From positions 1,487,978 through 1,551,977 of the forward strand of contig OZ038438.1 in NCBI GenBank assembly GCA_964036275.1: 64,000 bases of DNA, read 5' to 3'. Each line of letters starts with the position of its first letter. The first letter of the stretch is position 1. Origin of the DNA: Litoditis marina (lineage: Eukaryota; Nematoda; Chromadorea; Rhabditida; Rhabditidae). Below, piece after piece: positions 58,857 to 64,000 of the stretch. The notes under the pieces are model-generated. The model saw only the letters and a program-made list of their open reading frames with translations. It made no database searches and was not told where the DNA came from. Made by a program: the position numbers and the translations under genes.

Positions 58857-61800
58857 ATGGTTTCTACATCTGTTTTGAAGCTTCCTCGCGCAGGTAATAA
58901 ACCTCCTCCTAATTCATTTGTAGCTTCAGACCTCTAACAAGAACAAGCACCAGTTCCACTCTTTTCCTAGAACACACTTTAAAGGTGGTTATCCACTTTT
59001 CCACCTATGTAGGTAATCAACTAATTGAATGAATAGAATGTACTTTAAGAATGTACTTTAATGACCGAATTCAACCATAAGAGCAGTTTTTTTTTTGAAA
59101 GTTTTCTAGTTGGACGTGGAACGTGTGACACGTTTTTAATCGTGTACGCGTAATACTGATTAACACAATTTATGATCAAAGTTCACAGTCCACGTGAAGA
59201 TTTTACAACTAGTGTATATCCGTCCCGTATTTATCCTACTTCAAATGACCTGGTTCTACTAGCAACAATGCTATCCCATTAGCCTATGCCCAACCAACGA
59301 TAATAGTATCCAGCTCTAGTGATTCATCGATCGAATTTGCCGTTAGTTCTTATCTCAGTCCTTTTCTACTCATAATTGTAGATATTTTAGCTACGTGGTC
59401 AGCGCCGGCTCCGTCCCCGAAAAGGTCGAGAGGGGGTGTCTGTCTCGCCATCTTCGCTGCCCTCCTCATGTTTCTGCTCGGACTCTCCTTGGGTGCCTTC
59501 CTTCATGCCATCATTTTCCCTCAGGGAGGATCCCCTCTGGTCAGTATGCACCCCCGCCATAGGCTCCCTTCATACTTGTTCAGTTTGTGACTGATACATC
59601 GAGCAACGTATGGTTATCGATCGTGTGTACAGTGTACTGTACCCTGTACATTATCGCACACAATCAATGGTTATAATTTGCTCCATGTAGGTGCCGCAGT
59701 CAAGCAAGTACGAAGAGGCCCTCAAGTAGTACAAGTGAGCCGTAGCAGAGAATATACTCCTCAGAGTGTTATATTGAAGATCTAGGCAATCCATGAAGCC
59801 AGTTACATCAATTTGCATGAATTTTCATACTTGGGAAACGTGCGATAGAGAGCGACCCGCGGACGAATTGAGAAGCCGTTCGTACACAAAAGACATTCAT
59901 TCTAACAACGAACATACTGATAAACTGATGAACGGCAATCACACTTGCTTATGTACATTTTGGATTTCAAGAGCATCTTCAACGGTTTTGTTTTATTATC
60001 ACTCAGAGTAGACATGAGTACTCTAACAAAAGAAGATTTGTTGGTCTCCTTTCAAGAAACATCGAAAACGTGTTTGGTTGGCTTGCAGGAACTCCTGGGT
60101 GCCTCGAACAGTAGTGATGTTAGTGAATACGACGACGACAATGTTTCGCTGCTCTCCGCCGTCCAGGACGCGGATTCATCGGAAGAGGAGTCAGATGAGG
60201 AGCACTGCGAGGGATTCCCCTGGCAGGGCAGACGTCTCCCCAAACACATCCAACCTCTCAACTACAACCTCACCATTCATCCCAATGTCACCACGCATGT
60301 CGTCCTGGGCAGCGTTGTTATCAATTTGAAGGTTAACTTTTTCGTTTTTTGAAACAGAAGTGGGTAATTATTGTCATACTCTGTTCACCACACTTGTGCC
60401 GTCCTACCATTTGTAGTCGAAACTCATGGTCGGTTTCGAAGAAATTTTATAGCCCGCCAGCGCGCGTTCAGGAACATCCCGGAGTTTACATCTCAATATT
60501 CGTCTCCTCAAAGATACGTTGTTTTCCTCTCACATTCGACCAGTGAGAGACTAGCTAGAAACGCAGGCCGGACGTTGGGATACTCTAGCACACGTTACTT
60601 ATAGTTCATGTGAGAAAGACCAGAACTATAGTTCACTTAGCTCTCTACAGGTGTTGAACGCAACGAAGTACATAGTACTACACGCTGATCGACTACACCT
60701 ATCTTCGTTCCACATCGATTCCAATGGTGTTCAGATAGAAGCGGAACATGTGAGTTGACACACTCAAAAACTACGAAATGTTTCAAAATACCTATTGACA
60801 ATAATTTGCTCATATTCACGTCTCATGATCATGTCATGAGACGATCTCATCAGCTACTCTTCGAATTGATTTCATACACATGATGTCTAAGACTCGATCA
60901 AAAAGGATCACTAGTGAGAAACAGGTGTCTCACAATGTAATACAATCAACCCAGAATTATTTGCAAATATTTGACCAGTTTCGAAAATTAGAACAATATT
61001 CAAAAATTGTTTCATGACACCACGTGCAGTGATAAAAATACTATATTGTTAAGTTTGCAGTTGGTTTGTGATGAACTGTCTCAATGGGCTTTTGTTCTGG
61101 AGGAAGAAATCGAAAAAGATGATGAGGTGACTATATTGATGTATTATTTGTTTCCCACGACACCTTCTCTCTCATCTTGCTCAGTTTACACAAACAGTGC
61201 CCTCTATCACTATCCTATCTCCCCTACCACGGGCTATGGATATAGAGAATAGTCTCGGCCGAAAGAATGTTGGCAGCATATATATATATATATATATATA
61301 TCTGGTTGTCGTTTGATCTGCACTCAACGTTACATTCGAGTTAGAAAATGAACTATGATCAATGTACAAACACAGCGATTCAGGGGTAGATGTGAGGTAT
61401 CGGTGAGCTCTCCCCTAATCGAACCTAGTCGAGAAACATGAGAAAACAGCAAACACCTTAATTTTAATACTTTATAAATATCGTTCTACATAACATCCTC
61501 CATCAGCGCTGTTCAAGTGTGCTCAGTGGCGCCTGAACATCTCAGCTGACCTGTTAGATAGGTTTCCTGTTCGGGGAGACATTTTATCAAATCCAAGAAA
61601 GTTATACCTTACAACTTGCGACGGGAACAGTGTCTATCTTATCTACGATACAAATTATTCATCTGTGAAATGAAAACTGTCGATTGAATGACCATAAAGG
61701 AATGAAAAACTGATCACGAAAAGTGAAAAACTGATGAAGGAATGATCACGTTTTATCTGACCAATGTACAAATTGCAGCTTCTACTCGCAATTGAGTACA

Positions 61801-64000
61801 CGGGAGAAGTAAAATCAGACCTACACGGACTGTATATTTCCTCTCACACCAACGCGGCGGGAGAAACATCGTGGGTTCAACCGGTTCACCGTAATAATCT
61901 TTCTAGTTTTTGCTAATTGTCGTTGTAAGGCACACGACTCAATACTCTATACATATTAGAGTCGCCACTCCAAATTGGCGCAGTGAATCACATATACTAA
62001 TCCCAATCGGTTCGTTGAATGTATTGTGTAAGCCAATTTCAACGTGTTTTGGACGGATTCGACTATAGCCTTTCCCAGAAGACAGCATATGGTATATCTT
62101 AGTTTGTAGTTCATGTTTGTAGTTTGAACCAGCTGCTTTGCAACTAACAATGTTTCATATGAAGACCGACCTATTACTTATACTTGGTCACCCCCTTTAC
62201 ACTTCCTTTTTCAGAGAGTCGGCGGTCACACAGTTTGAGCCGTCGTACGCCCGTAAAATGCTGCCGTGCTTCGATGAACCGAACTTCAAGGCGACCTTCG
62301 AGTTGTCGGTGGTACGGGAGCCGGACCAAGTGGTTCGCTCCAACATGAACATCCGCGTCTCACAGGAATATTCAGAAGGGTGAGTGTTCTTCTCTAATAG
62401 TATCTTCCAACCTACGAAACCTGGCGATTTCCGAAAAACAGCGAGATTTTCATCAATGAATAGTCAAACATACGGTCTACAAGGTATCTTGTGAGCTTCA
62501 CTTATAAGGTACCTCGTTAGAGTATCTTACTACCTTAAAACAAGACGATTATGTGGACCAATCCCGTGTCAACGGTCCTTTGAACTGCAATTGAAAGATT
62601 TATAGCAGTTTAAAGGACTGAAGCGTTGGGATTGGACCACATAATCGTCCTTCTTTAAGACTCTCAACTAGAATCTGGCCAAAGCAGTACCATCAGGTTT
62701 CAAGCGGTTTCCAAGCATTACCCTGAACTGCAATGAGAACCGATTCGAACGAATTTTCCGTTCAGGCTGTACATGGACATATTCGAGCGATCGGTGAAGA
62801 TGAGTACCTATCTGCTGGCGGTCGCTGTTCTGGATAACTACGACTACGTCAGAAGAACCACTAGGAATACGCAGAACATGATTGAGGTTGGGCAAGGCAG
62901 ATTCACTTCTCATCTTCATATACTCAGTAACAAATGTCAGGACCCATACGGGCAATGGTGTAAAGTTCACACCATACTCACTGAGACTACTACACTACAC
63001 TACACATTCAGTTACAAATAACTGGTTTCGTGGTTTCCAATAATGTGATCTTCAATTTAGTCACAAACCATTTAAACGTTGTGTGATATGGAACTATAAT
63101 CGAATGGAAATGCTCAACCTTTTCGATAACATGTGCACTGGACGTTTCGTATTCCTACTGTAGTTGTCTCAGTAGGAATGAAACAGACTATACCTGCAAA
63201 GAGGGAGAACAGAAAAATCGAGCATGAGAGAGGAAGAATAGAGAAGTCTGCTCGAGCGGTTGACATGCCTTGCTGTCCAAGATATTGAACTCCTAAAGTA
63301 TACAGTTGTAATCGGAAGTCGGTTTGCTTCAGGTTCGCTTGTATGCTTCGGAAGATGTTCTAGAGGGACAGTCTGAGTTCGGCCTCGATACGGCCATCAG
63401 GGCACTGGAATACTTCGAAGACTACTTCAACATATCCTTCCCTCTCAACAAAATCGGTAAGCATCTCGGTTTTTTCGAATCATAAATAATGATTTTTTCG
63501 TAGAACAAACTGAGAATGCAAAGAGGAAAGTAGGAAGAGTAAGAGAAAAGAGCGAAAGAGATAGGGAGAGAGCTAGAGAGAAAGAGAGACAGAGAGACTT
63601 TGATTACAAAGTTGGATGGATACAGGGTATATACTCTCCAGATCTGCTGGCGCTGGACGACTTCAGTGAGGGCGCAATGGAGAACTGGGGTCTGATAACC
63701 TTCCGCGACTCGACCCTGCTCTACGCGGAGGGAAACGCCAGCACCATGTCCAAGGAGCACATCGCACTCGTCGTCTGTCATGAAATTGCACATCAGGCAT
63801 GCATTCATTGGAAATTGTGGATTTGAAGGGGGACACAAATGGGCGTGGCGTAATTTGTGCATCCTCACTGTCGAAACTTTGACAGAATCCGTGTTCAATC
63901 CAAATGTAGAAGGGGGCTGCACAGAACCTTGAGGAAAGAGATTTATTTGGCCATTCGAATTGCTCAGCGTTGAATTATATGTCTGAGAACTGTCTTGAAG
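58857..64000 (+). CDS. M1-family aminopeptidase, type II membrane protein (3' end beyond window)
   Basis: Eleven exons in phase (456 codons): 58857-58893, 59391-59539, 59691-59725, 60007-60331, 60651-60749, 61061-61126, 61779-61870, 62215-62379, 62766-62886, 63333-63456, 63642-63796. It is a zinc metallopeptidase that removes N-terminal residues from peptides. A short cytoplasmic start leads to a signal anchor (about 29-55, LAIFAALLMFLLGLSLGAFL), an acidic juxtamembrane stretch (DADSSEEESDEEH), then the M1 fold: RLPKHIQPLNYNLTI, TQFEPSYARKMLPCFDEPNF, KMSTYLLAVAVLD, the exopeptidase motif GAMEN (415-419) and the zinc motif HEIAH (451-455). The second zinc-ligand Glu and the rest lie past the window. 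The last exon ends CATCAG before GC, a GC donor. The ATG at 58857 was chosen because its exon joins the anchor exon in phase; it is the least certain part. Confidence 0.92.
61278..61302. repeat. (AT)n microsatellite
   Basis: About twelve AT dinucleotides in an aminopeptidase intron. Confidence 0.9.
62534..62657. mobile_element. family C hairpin MITE, copy 3
   Basis: Inverted repeat AAGACGATTATGTGG ... CCACATAATCGTCCTT with TTAA at both edges. In an aminopeptidase intron. Confidence 0.85.
62961..63191. mobile_element. family A MITE, diverged copy
   Basis: The left end AGTTCACACCATACTCACTG and right end TGTCTCAGTAGGAATG are inverted. The interior is much diverged and includes a small TACAC repeat. 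In an aminopeptidase intron. Confidence 0.7.
63520..63600. repeat. GA-rich low-complexity tract
   Basis: Imperfect GAGA/AGAAAG tract in the intron just before the GAMEN/HExxH exon. Confidence 0.8.

Overview
The window is eukaryotic nuclear DNA from an invertebrate animal. Genes are split into many short exons with GT-AG introns of roughly 0.1-2 kb. All recognisable genes are animal families, and gene spacing (seven genes in 64 kb) points to a compact genome rich in small DNA transposons. A nematode or another small-genome protostome is my guess; nothing in the sequence settles the phylum.

Layout. 1-10 kb is gene-poor and made of old mobile DNA: tRNA-like SINE pieces, MITEs, a 430-bp foldback, a 130-bp tandem repeat, a decayed LINE, and a stray copy of an exon from the thioredoxin-like gene at 44-50 kb. 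10.8-15.3 kb holds an I-BAR (MTSS/missing-in-metastasis type) gene on the minus strand. 17.3-22.1 kb is a head-to-tail array of three Helitron-like elements, each carrying its own minisatellite. RPL41 (plus strand) follows at 22.7 kb and converges tail to tail on a nicotinic acetylcholine receptor alpha-type subunit (minus strand, 23.2-30.0 kb). Then, all on the minus strand, come macoilin (30.3-41.5 kb), a membrane-anchored thioredoxin-fold protein (44.3-50.6 kb) and PNISR (51.1-56.5 kb). A divergent 2.4-kb intergenic region separates PNISR from an M1-family aminopeptidase (plus strand) that starts at 58.86 kb and runs off the window.

Five gene models were checked by joining exons and confirming that splice phases match and the total length is a multiple of three: receptor 544 aa, macoilin 758 aa, thioredoxin-like 343 aa, PNISR 535 aa, RPL41 22 aa. 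The aminopeptidase is phase-consistent for its first 456 codons. The I-BAR gene is consistent through 338 codons, but its C-terminal half is not fully resolved. The genes do not form one pathway. The receptor, macoilin (a neuronal ER protein in C. elegans) and the I-BAR protein all have neuronal roles elsewhere, and macoilin ends only 328 bases before the receptor start on the same strand.

The most unusual structure is the triple Helitron-like array. All three copies end in a GC-rich hairpin exactly 13 bases from the boundary, and the stem of the first copy differs from the other two by compensating base changes.
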